Assembly (NCBI RefSeq): GCF_029961145.1
Contig: NZ_JASBRG010000007.1
Location: 2,274,189 to 2,338,188 of the forward strand
Direction: 5' to 3'
DNA: 64,000 nucleotides
Source: Pinibacter soli
Lineage (GTDB): Bacteria > Bacteroidota > Bacteroidia > Chitinophagales > Chitinophagaceae
How positions within the stretch are numbered: the stretch's first letter is position 1; the number at the start of each line of letters is the position of its first letter. Below the pieces are notes generated by a model, which was given only the letters and a program-made list of their open reading frames with translations, searched no databases and was not told the origin of the DNA. The translations under genes were made by a program, and so were the position numbers. Shown here piece by piece: positions 54,145 to 62,600 of this stretch.

Positions 54145-54858
54145 TTATAGATGAAACAGTGATCTGAATATGGACCTGCCGCCAGATCCGCTTCCACCGC
54201 CGTTTGATTCTTTTTTCAGGAATGGTTTAAGGAACTTGGATTGTTTCAGGCGCATGAAACGTTCGTACAGTTTTGAATGCTGTTTGAAATCCTGCGCTGT
54301 TTCTACTGGCTCGTAATGATCTTTCGGATCATAGAGCATTGCAGTACACATACAGTTCTTACGACCTTTACTCATCAGGATTTCATAGTTCACGCAGCTT
54401 TTACATCCTGCCCAGAACTCTTCGTCGTCTGTAAGTTCAGAATATGTAACGGGCTCGTAACCCAGGTCGCTGTTGATTTTCATTACAGCCAATCCAGTGG
54501 TTAGACCAAATATTTTTGATTCGGGATATTTCTCTCTTGAGAGTGCAAAAATTCTTTGCTTGATAGATTTGGCAACGCCGCTTTTTCTGAATGCCGGGGA
54601 AACAATAAGTCCTGAATTTGCCACAAATTTGCCATGGCTCCATTCCTCGATGTAGCAAAAGCCCACCCAGGCGCCATCTTTAGTTAAAGCAATAACAGCC
54701 TTACCTTCTTCCATTTTTTTCGCAATGTATTCAGGTGAGCGCTTAGCGATACCCGTTCCGCGGGCCTTAGCTGACGCTTCCATTTCATCGGTAATCAATT
54801 GCGAATAGCCTTTGTCGGCAGGTGTTGCCACCCGGACAATTATTTCCTGATTTTCCAA
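54145..54858 (-). CDS. GNAT N-acetyltransferase, candidate acyl-glutamate synthase
   Basis: A 237-residue GNAT-fold acyltransferase heading the arginine operon. The core spans about 5-135: IIVRVATPADKGYSQLI at the start, VGFCYIEEW, and the acyl-CoA loop region LIVSPAFRKSGVAKSIKQ. A C-terminal extension has a Cys cluster (CKSC near 152-155, CMC near 168-170) and a Gly/Ser-rich tail. The window contains no argA or argJ, so this gene is the best candidate for making N-acetyl- or N-succinyl-glutamate (inference from context). Bacteroides homologues in the same position have been proposed for that step, from memory. The start is forced to the TTG at 54858 as a TAA stop directly precedes it. Confidence 0.82.
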   Translation of the reverse strand: MENQEIIVRVATPADKGYSQLITDEMEASAKARGTGIAKRSPEYIAKKMEEGKAVIALTKDGAWVGFCYIEEWSHGKFVANSGLIVSPAFRKSGVAKSIKQRIFALSREKYPESKIFGLTTGLAVMKINSDLGYEPVTYSELTDDEEFWAGCKSCVNYEILMSKGRKNCMCTAMLYDPKDHYEPVETAQDFKQHSKLYERFMRLKQSKFLKPFLKKESNGGGSGSGGRSIFRSLFHL

Positions 54859-55273
54859 TTATGTAAAAATTAAATCAATGAAAAATAGTTCAAAAAACGT
54901 GCGACGTTCATCTATTGGGATTTTTCCACTGATAGGGGCCGGTTTTAATGGCTCGTCCTATCAGCAACCACGTCGCGGTCGAGGCATGCAGTAGCTTTCC
55001 GGTCGGAAGCCTTGCAAAGAAGAATTTATATGTTGCAGTTGATCGTTCAATTCCGTCTTTTTAAGAAGAACAATTATTGGCCGCAAAAGTATAATATAAT
55101 TTAAATAATGAAAGAGTTTTTTCGAAAAAATTTTGTGAAGGTTAAGAAAGATAGAACGCAGATTATCAAGATGCTCATGATATTTTATGATTTTCAAGGG
55201 AGGCAATGTGCGATTTTTTCTCAGCTTAGGTTTCTAATCCGTTCATTTTCAACTTTCAAATGTCAATTTTCAA
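54859..55273. promoter_or_regulatory. Arginine operon upstream region
   Basis: A gap of 415 bases. CTGATAGG (54929-54936) and CCTATCAG (54957-54964) form a perfect inverted repeat with a spacing of 20 bases, upstream of the GNAT gene; it is a candidate operator. Close to the start codon the minus strand reads TTTTTTGAAC, then about 19 bases, then TAATTTTT, which loosely fits the Bacteroidota -33/-7 promoter, but would place the start of transcription very near the TTG. Nearer xerD lie single arms of the GAACGCAGAT and TTTTCAACTTTCAA repeat words. No gene was found. Confidence 0.4.
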
Positions 55274-56173
55274 TTATTTAAACGCCGGATGAAACTTATG
55301 CAGCGTCTCTCTCAAAAATTCCCGGTCAAGGTGCGTGTAAATTTCCGTTGTTGTGATGCTTTCGTGGCCCAGCATTTCCTGCACTGCACGCAAGTCAGCG
55401 CCGCCTTCTACGAGGTGGGTGGCAAATGAATGGCGAAATGTGTGCGGTGAAATGGTTTTGTGAATGCCGGCCTTCTGCACCAAATCTTTGATCAACAAAA
55501 AGATCATTACCCTTGTAAGCTTTACTCCTCGCCTGTTAAGAAACAAAATATCTTCGTTGCCTTTCTTTATGGGAACATGAACCCGTATCTCATCGCGGTA
55601 AAGATTGATATATTTTGTCGCATCACTACCTATAGGCACCAGCCTTTCCTTATCGCCTTTTCCTATAACCCTTACAAATCCCACGTCTAAATGCAGGTTG
55701 CTGATGGTCAGGTTTACCAGTTCACTTACACGCAAACCGCAACTATAAAGAGTCTCCAGAATGGCCTTGTTGCGGCCTCCTTCAGGTTTGCTGAGATCAA
55801 TTTGCGCAATAATGTTTTCAATTTCTTCAAACGAAAGAACATCCGGCAACGAACGTTTTAGCTTAGGTGCGTCAAGCAATACGGTTGGATCTTTGGTAAC
55901 AATATTTTCCAGCAAACAATATTTATAAAAGCTTCTTAGGCCAGAAATGATTCTAGCCTGCGAAGTAGCCGTCATTCCTAGTTCTGCGATCCATTTTAAA
56001 AAGTGCTGGAGGTTTTTTAGCTCAATCTGTGCAGGAGATTTCTTGGCATCAGTTTGCAGCATGAATTGCGTAAGCTTTTCGATGTCACGCAAGTAGGCTT
56101 CAACTGAGTTGTCCGAAAGCGATTTTTCCAGTTGAAGGTATGCTTTGAAGCCTTTCTTATAGGGTTCCCACAT
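55274..56173 (-). CDS. xerD: Tyrosine recombinase XerD-type
   Basis: Site-specific recombinase that resolves chromosome dimers at dif. The 299 residues have the SAM-like N-terminal domain (about 3-90) and the catalytic domain with Arg148 (SCGLRVSEL), Lys172 (IGKGDKERLVP), His244 and Arg247 (SPHTFRHSFATHL), His270 (MLGHESITTTEIY) and Tyr279. Length and motif text are those of house-keeping XerD, and no att-like repeats, excisionase or phage genes are close, so a mobile-element integrase is less likely. Confidence 0.92.
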   Translation of the reverse strand: MWEPYKKGFKAYLQLEKSLSDNSVEAYLRDIEKLTQFMLQTDAKKSPAQIELKNLQHFLKWIAELGMTATSQARIISGLRSFYKYCLLENIVTKDPTVLLDAPKLKRSLPDVLSFEEIENIIAQIDLSKPEGGRNKAILETLYSCGLRVSELVNLTISNLHLDVGFVRVIGKGDKERLVPIGSDATKYINLYRDEIRVHVPIKKGNEDILFLNRRGVKLTRVMIFLLIKDLVQKAGIHKTISPHTFRHSFATHLVEGGADLRAVQEMLGHESITTTEIYTHLDREFLRETLHKFHPAFK

Positions 56174-56323
56174 GTACAGCTTTTTTACAAATGTAAATTA
56201 CATTATCGCAGTTGATACTCCTACTGGCTATTATACAATCGATACTTCGATTTTTTCATTTCACTCAACCTATCATGAGGCTTTTTTGTTATTGACAATA
56301 CTTTTACCACTAAACACTAGTTT

Positions 56324-56929
56324 ATGAATCGATTATTAAAAGCTGCATGTACAGGCATATTCATTATGGCCTCGGCTAATACCTTTTCTCAAAAACTGTC
56401 ACTTGAACAGGGCGATTTGTCGTTCTTAAAAGGCGAAACAGCAATCAATCTTGAACTAACTTACGAAGACATGAAAGTGGGAAAATACGAGAATGAGAAG
56501 GATTATGTCACCAACAAACAAGCTGAAATGAACGGAAAAAAGCCCGGCACCGGCGATACATGGGCCAAGGAATGGGAAAATGATAAGGGCGAACGCTACA
56601 GAGCTAAGTTTGTGGAACTTTTCCAGGAACATTGCCCCACTCTTAAGATTACGAACGATGGCAAAGCTAAATACACCATCATTTACCACACCACATTTCT
56701 TGAACCAGGATATAACATAGGTATTAGCAGAAAAAATGCGCAACACAATGCTATACTTACCGTTGTTGATGCAGCCAATAAAAGTAAAGTGCTGGCGAAA
56801 ATTACTGTAGACAAAGCTCTGGGAAGAACGATGTCTTTTAACGATTACGACACTGGTGCACGGCTTGCCGAAACCTATGCCGATGCCGCTAAGGAAATTG
56901 GAAAAATGTTTGAGAAAAAACTTCATTAG
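56324..56929 (+). CDS. Hypothetical secreted protein, paralogue A of a tandem pair
   Basis: A 201-residue exported protein of unknown function. The signal peptide MNRLLKAACTGIFIMASANTFS ends near SQK. The mature part shares its whole length with the next gene: DLSFLKGE, YEDMKVGKYENEKDYV, GTGDTWAKEWENDKGERY, TTFLEPGYNIGISRKNAQHN, and TGARLAETYADA. The strongest conserved stretch is EPGYNIGISRKNAQHNA. No known motif was found. Secretion to the periplasm or outside is inferred from the signal peptide only. Confidence 0.82.
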   Translation: MNRLLKAACTGIFIMASANTFSQKLSLEQGDLSFLKGETAINLELTYEDMKVGKYENEKDYVTNKQAEMNGKKPGTGDTWAKEWENDKGERYRAKFVELFQEHCPTLKITNDGKAKYTIIYHTTFLEPGYNIGISRKNAQHNAILTVVDAANKSKVLAKITVDKALGRTMSFNDYDTGARLAETYADAAKEIGKMFEKKLH

Positions 56930-56935
56930 AAGCTG

Positions 56936-56982
56936 AACGCTTAACGCACTTTCTATGCGTTAGGCGTTTTGCGTTAAGCGTT
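56936..56982 (+). terminator. Palindrome after paralogue A
   Basis: AACGCTTAACGCA (56936-56948) and TGCGTTAAGCGTT (56970-56982) are a perfect 13-bp stem with a 21-base loop, 7 bases after the stop codon. It likely ends the transcript of the first paralogue. Confidence 0.75.
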
Positions 56983-57167
56983 AGACTTTCCAGTCCGAAA
57001 ACAATTCTCGACTCTTGCCTACACTAAGAGTTTTTACTTATCCCCGCAAGATAATAAATACAGTTGCCTCATTTTAACCGCTTTTTTTCACAATTCACTG
57101 CTTTTTATTTTTCTGCTATTATTTTTTGCAACTATATTGTAGCCCTAAATCCTTAAAACTTTTTTTT

Positions 57168-57770
57168 ATGAAGCAATTGCTTAAACTAACCCTTGCCGTG
57201 GCAATTACCACGCTCTCTGTCACGGGACACGCACAAAAAATCAAACTTGAAGATGGCAATCTTGATTTTCTAAGAAATGAGAAGTCAGTTAACGTTGAGT
57301 TTGTCTACGAGAATGTAAAAGTGGGCAAATACGACAATGAGAAAGATTACATTGACAAGAAGAAAGAAGACATGAACAAGAAAGAGGCCGGCACAGGCGA
57401 CAAATGGGCCAAAGCCTGGATCGACGATCGTGACAACAGGTACAAACCAAAATTTGAAGAGCTGTTTACCAAAAACACTGCGTTACAGGTGAGCGACAAA
57501 GGCACTTCAAAATATACATTGGTCTACAAAACTACTTTCCTTGAGCCCGGCTACAACATTGGTATTTCAAGAAAAAATGCACAGCACAATGCTGAAATAG
57601 TTATTGTAGAAACTGCAAATAAAAACAAAGTATTGGCGAGAATCTCTTTGGACAAAGCGCTTGGAAGAGATTTCTGGGGTGCAGATTTTGACACCGGAGC
57701 CCGCCTAGCTGAAACTTATGCTGACGCTGGAAAAGCACTGGCAAAGTTCATCGAAAAACAAACGAAATAG
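57168..57770 (+). CDS. Hypothetical secreted protein, paralogue B of a tandem pair
   Basis: A 200-residue exported protein, similar along its length to the gene at 56324. The ATG at 57168 gives the clean signal peptide MKQLLKLTLAVAITTLSVTG ending at GHAQ; a TTG at 57126 would add residues without signal features. Shared stretches are GNLDFLRNEKSVNVEF, GTGDKWAKAW, TTFLEPGYNIGISRKNAQHN, and TGARLAETYADAGKA. Paralogue B has more Lys and Asp and lacks the two-Cys difference of copy A. The tandem arrangement with separate terminators shows a local duplication with independent expression. Confidence 0.85.
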   Translation: MKQLLKLTLAVAITTLSVTGHAQKIKLEDGNLDFLRNEKSVNVEFVYENVKVGKYDNEKDYIDKKKEDMNKKEAGTGDKWAKAWIDDRDNRYKPKFEELFTKNTALQVSDKGTSKYTLVYKTTFLEPGYNIGISRKNAQHNAEIVIVETANKNKVLARISLDKALGRDFWGADFDTGARLAETYADAGKALAKFIEKQTK

Positions 57771-57794
57771 GACTGAACGCATAAAGCAAAAACG

Positions 57795-57835
57795 CAAAAG
57801 GCCTAACGCAGAGAATCTCAGCGTCAGGCCTTTTG
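57795..57835. terminator. Bidirectional terminator between convergent genes
   Basis: CAAAAGGCCTAACGC (57795-57809) pairs with GCGTCAGGCCTTTTG (57821-57835) at 14 of 15 positions. It lies 24 bases after paralogue B and 87 bases from the end of the convergent DUF2130 gene; A- and T-rich ends allow both directions. Confidence 0.85.
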
Positions 57836-57922
57836 CCTTAAGTAGCTGAATAACTGTCTCGTATTCATAATGCAAAATCGAAAATGAACATTCAGTTATT
57901 CAGTCATTCAGTTATTCAATTA

Positions 57923-59227
57923 TTAATTCAGCAAATCGCTACCAGCATCATCCAGTAAATTCAAATCGATGGAATCCTGACCGGCTATGCCTTCTATTGA
58001 GCCGCGAATGTGTGCAGCGTTCAGCAATACTTTTTCAAGTTGCTTCTCTCTTGCTTTCCAGAGTTTCTCCATGGCGTCACGCTCTTTTTGTATGGAAATG
58101 CGCATGCTCATAAAACCTTCACGGATGGCGTTCCATTGCTCTGCAAATTCATGGCTGGTCAAATAGTTGTAGAGCAAATGCATTTTATCACCGCGATTTT
58201 CCTGGAATTTTGTTGCTGTGGCAATTTTTACAAGACCGTCACGCAGCACATGTACAAGCGGCTTTACTTCAGCAAACGAACAAACCCACACGCCACTTAT
58301 ATCACCGAATTTGTCCATATCCTTCGGCATTTTCTTAGTGACCAGTACAGCGATATCTGCTTGCTGGCTACGCATATCGTTCTTTAGTTTTTCCACCCAT
58401 TCGCCTCCAAAATTTTCTGCACGTTTACTTTCGAAGATTATCTTACCGCACTCCTGTCCAAAGTTATTTCTTACAGTAAGGATACAGTCTGCACCACGAA
58501 CACCTTTACCTACTTCACTTACCACATCAAACGGAAACGAGGCACGCAACATTTCTTCGAGTGCCAGCTCCTGCACCTCGCCTTGCAATTGCATACTACC
58601 CTGCTCCGCCTTGCGCCTCATTTCTTCAGCAAGCTTCTTCTGGTCCTCCAGTTGCTTTTCCAATTCTTTTAAGCGAAGATTAAACTCCGTTTCTTTGGCG
58701 GCATTTTTCTGTTCTTCAATTTGCCTTATCTCCTCAGAAAGCTTGCTGCGCTCCTCTTGCAGCTTGCGTTGCAAGGAAAGCTCAAGCTCTGCCTCCTTAT
58801 TTTGCAGCTCCTTTTCTTTTTGTAAGAATTCAATTTCTTTCTTTCTTGCTTCTTTCAGCTTTTCTTCGTTCTCCTTGTTATTTAGTTCAAGGAACTCCAG
58901 CTTGCCTTCATAATCAGCCGTTATACTTTTACGAAGATTTTCCTCGAGCTGCTGATTTTTCTTCTTTATTTCGGTTTCCAATTGCAGCTGAAATTTTTCC
59001 TCCTGCCTTCTGGCATTGGCCGCAAACTCTTCCTCCTGTTTTCTCCTGATCACAGAAAATTCTTCATCCTTGCGCTTCAGTTCTTCATCCTTTGTCTTCT
59101 TGTAGTCAATCACCTGCTGACGAAGCTCTTGCTTTTCTTTTTCAATTGCTTCCTTCAACTCGTCGTTCAATGCATCTTCTAAGGGAAACTCATGACCACA
59201 ATTCGTACATTTTATTTGCGTAGGCAT
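57923..59227 (-). CDS. DUF2130 coiled-coil protein, putative PD-(D/E)xK nuclease
   Basis: A 434-residue cytoplasmic protein. A CxxC zinc-ribbon half (KCTNCGHEF, 7-15) starts it. Residues about 20-225 are a long charged coiled coil (runs of Glu, Lys, Gln, Arg). The DUF2130 domain at about 225-380 contains the nuclease-like set Asp in VRGADCILTV and ESK in IIFESKRAENF, then WVEKLKNDMRSQQADIAVLVT, which fits the PD-(D/E)xK fold (D...ExK). The arrangement recalls RmuC. A DNA-acting role is inferred, not shown. It ends next to a palindrome with the CAGTTATT words. Confidence 0.85.
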   Translation of the reverse strand: MPTQIKCTNCGHEFPLEDALNDELKEAIEKEKQELRQQVIDYKKTKDEELKRKDEEFSVIRRKQEEEFAANARRQEEKFQLQLETEIKKKNQQLEENLRKSITADYEGKLEFLELNNKENEEKLKEARKKEIEFLQKEKELQNKEAELELSLQRKLQEERSKLSEEIRQIEEQKNAAKETEFNLRLKELEKQLEDQKKLAEEMRRKAEQGSMQLQGEVQELALEEMLRASFPFDVVSEVGKGVRGADCILTVRNNFGQECGKIIFESKRAENFGGEWVEKLKNDMRSQQADIAVLVTKKMPKDMDKFGDISGVWVCSFAEVKPLVHVLRDGLVKIATATKFQENRGDKMHLLYNYLTSHEFAEQWNAIREGFMSMRISIQKERDAMEKLWKAREKQLEKVLLNAAHIRGSIEGIAGQDSIDLNLLDDAGSDLLN

Positions 59228-59628
59228 CTTCTGAATATTTATACAATTTTACGAAACAGCTTTCATTTTTTGCTAAAAAAATTAGTTTTCATATTTACTA
59301 CAATCTTAGCATTGATTTTCAATCAGCTAAAGTAACACAGAATTTGGGAGTTAGGAATTCAATGTCGTTTAGTTAAGGTGTTTGAAAAAACAAAAGCATC
59401 TCGCTTGTCATCCTGAGGAACGAGGGATCTGGCCTAACACTAACGAACACTAAGCGTAAACAATCACGCAGATCCCTCCTTCGTCGGGATGACAAGCAGT
59501 CTTTCTTTTCTGGCCATAGCAACTAAGTAATTGAAAAGTTGCTTAACTAAACGACATTGAGTTAGGAATTAGAAAAAAGCAGTCGTCCGCTAATTCTAAT
59601 TCCTAATTTCTAACTTCTGATTCCTCAT
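59228..59628. other. Gap between NtrY-like kinase and DUF2130 genes
   Basis: Both genes are on the minus strand, so this gap ends the kinase transcript and starts that of the DUF2130 gene. It is mostly filled by the MITE-like element. Behind the element, AATTCTAATTCCTAATTTC at 59594-59612 gives weak complementarity with the left flank; otherwise nothing was seen. Confidence 0.6.
59359..59560. mobile_element. MITE-like element with nested palindrome
   Basis: The 19-base ends TCAATGTCGTTTAGTTAAG (59359-59377) and its exact inverse (59542-59560) enclose 202 bases. A direct repeat GTTAGGAAT (59350-59358 and 59561-59569) flanks it and looks like a 9-base target duplication. Inside, CTTGTCATCC...GAGGGATCT (59404-59430) pairs with AGATCCCTC...GGGATGACAAG (59470-59496) at 24 of 27 positions. 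No open reading frame fills it, so it would need a transposase in trans. A 9-base duplication and such ends point to an IS4-type family (inference). Confidence 0.8.
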
Positions 59629-62600
59629 TCAATCGACCATTCTCACAATAGGAAGTTCAACAAAAAATGTAGTACCGACGCCCTCGGCGGTTTCGAACCA
59701 AATATTTCCACGGGCATGTTCAGCAATACTTTTACTCATCGCAAGCCCAAGGCCCGTTCCGGAAGACTTAGTAGTGAAGTTTGGAATGAATATCTTGGCT
59801 CTGGTATCAGTGGGAATGCCTTCACCGTTGTCTTTTACAGTAATAATCACTTTTCCATCCTCGATCATTTCGTTGATGATCACTTCCGGGTTTTCCTCCT
59901 TTGAACAGGCTTCAACAGCGTTTTGTAAAAGATTTGTAAACAAACGGTTCAACTGTGTCTTATCGGCCAGTACATAGATTCTTTGTGGCAGCAGATTCAA
60001 TGACAATTCGAAGTTTTCTGTTTTTTCATATAATGAACCGAGTGAGGATAAAACGTCATTCAGATTGAACACTTCATTTCTCACGTTTCCAATATTGGCA
60101 AACTGTGAAAAATCGGAGGCGATTTTTGAAAGGTGATCTATTTGTTCCACCAGCGTCCTTGCCACGTTTGCCGTGTGTTCTTTCACATTCGGCATGTTAT
60201 TGTCGATAGCTTTTTGCAAGTATTGAATACTCAGCTTCATTGGCGTAAGTGGGTTCTTGATCTCATGCGCCACCTGTTTCGCCATTTCCCGCCATGCCCC
60301 TTCCCGCTCACTTTTAGCAAGCGCTGCGGCACTTTCTTCGAGCTTCTTCACCATTTTGTTATACTCCTTCACCAGACCTCCAATTTCATTATCGCGGCTC
60401 CATGTAATTTCTTCGTTCATGGTGCCGAGATTAATTTCCTTCATCTTATTTCCGATGAGCGTGAAATATGAGGTGATGCGGTTTGTAATTACAAGCGCAA
60501 TAATACCGGCGATAAGGAATATGAATGCATTAAGATTAATGATCGTTACAAGGAAGTTGGATATCTCCCTTTTCAATTCTGTTTGTGTATCGAAAGATGG
60601 AATGTTCAGGTAAGCGTATGCTTCGCCCCTGTCATCCCGTAACGGGCAATACACACTCTGATAATCCACACCACCCATTTTTTCCTGGTTCACATACTGT
60701 ACCAGTTTTTTATTGTGTACATTATAGTAAGCAAGCGGATTCATTTTGTTGCTTAGAATTCCTTTGTTGTAAATGAAAGGATTCGATGAAGTTTTCAAAT
60801 CACCTTCAAGACTATAGAGGTTTATGTCAGCACCGTGAATTTCAGAAACCCTTGATATCATATCCTCCAGATCTTTGTCGACACCCATCTTGTAAAGGCG
60901 CATGATATCACGAAATCCAATGTCTCCCTTTACGCGATTCTCTATCTCGTTGTTAACTGTTTGAATTGCCTTGGTTAGTCTGTCCTGCTTGGTTTGATTG
61001 TAGCGGTTAATGAAAAAGAAAATTGTTGCTATACCAATTACAAGAAAGGAAAACAGACTGATGAAAATGATCGTTCCATGTATTTGCGAGCGCAAACTTA
61101 ATTGCCAGTAAGGCTTTAGATTTTTCCAACGCAGGCCCGATTGTATAATGAGCGCAATGATGCGGAATAAAGCCACCAGCAATATAAATGCACTAAAGAG
61201 ATACGCGAACAATGTGATCGCTTCGATGAAGTAATTATTGTTCTTTGCAATAACTACCACCTTGTTGTTATCGCGATACCATAGTTCATCGTAACCGTTT
61301 CTTTTCACCTGCGTGAAATCATTTTTGGGAAGCATACTTGAATCCAACTGCGTTGGAAACGGATAGTCATTGAAATTGGTTAAGAGCTCCCTGCTGTCGT
61401 AAATGGCATAAGAATAAAACGGCGAATATTCATTAGGAAGAAAATCTTTCTTCTGCTTGAACAACTCCGGCACAAGCGCATCGCTCTTGTAAAACTTGGG
61501 ATCGGAAAGCATGAAGAAATAACCCACCGTGTTGCCTAATGTATCAGTCACAGTTTTCTTACTGATGTAGGAATATTTATCAAACGCTCTTTCAAAATAT
61601 CGAAGATCATTTACTGTTGTAGGTTTCCCTTCAATCTGAAAAATCGTATTTAATGTGTCGTATGAAACGGAACCTTCGTTAAAGAGCGGTTTTTCAGATC
61701 CGTCAAATGTGTAAATATGGTTATTGTACCTGTCTAAATAAGCGCTGAAATTTTTGTTGATCAAACTATCTTTCAAATAAGCATTTGAGATAGGCAATCT
61801 GAAACGTTCAAAATTCCCGTAAAGAAAATTATTGTCTACATAAGTAAGCACAATGCTCAAAAGCCTTTCGCTGGAAGGATCCGCCTGCAATGCCAGTTTC
61901 TCCGCTGTCCGTTTGCGTTGCTCAATTTCTATTTTGTTATTTTCTTCAATAATGATGGAGGCAACCGACATTGAGAAAATAAACAACCAGAAGATAACCT
62001 GGGATATATTGAACCTGTTTCCAAGATCGGATAAAAAGGTTTGCTTTTGTAACCATGTATAGAACAGCAGCCAGATAAGTACGTAAATATTTAGCTCAAC
62101 AAACGAAGTTTGCGTTACAATGCTTAACAGGATCAGACCGGCAATAGCAATTGAAAGATAAAGCATGTAAGGCTTGTCAATATTCAGCGGCTGCACAATT
62201 TTGAGAATGATCTGCGAAAGAAAAAAGTAACCGAATGTAATAGCCGCCAACACCACGAAACCGGCGAAGCTGTATTGATTTAGAATGCTGAAGAAATTTG
62301 TTACGTTAAATGAAATCCTCGCATCCGCTATCAGGCTTTGTATTATGCGAGCAACGGCAAACGTAACCGCTACATACAAAAAGATATTGATAATGTACAG
62401 CGGCCATTGCCATCTTGTATTTATATAACGGCTGAAATCTTTGTCGCCAATTTCCCTTCGTACAAACAACACTATCCAGCAGAAAAGAAATACGTTTATC
62501 AGTAGGTCACCCAGCGAACTGAAGATAATATTTGAGCTGTAAATCGTAGGATCGAAAAGCATGAACTGCCGCAAGTTGAGCAGGCCCGGAAACAAATAAA

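Noticed and set aside
55274-56173. Integrase of a genomic island
   Set aside because: Length and motifs are those of chromosomal XerD; no tRNA, att-like repeat or cargo genes are beside it.
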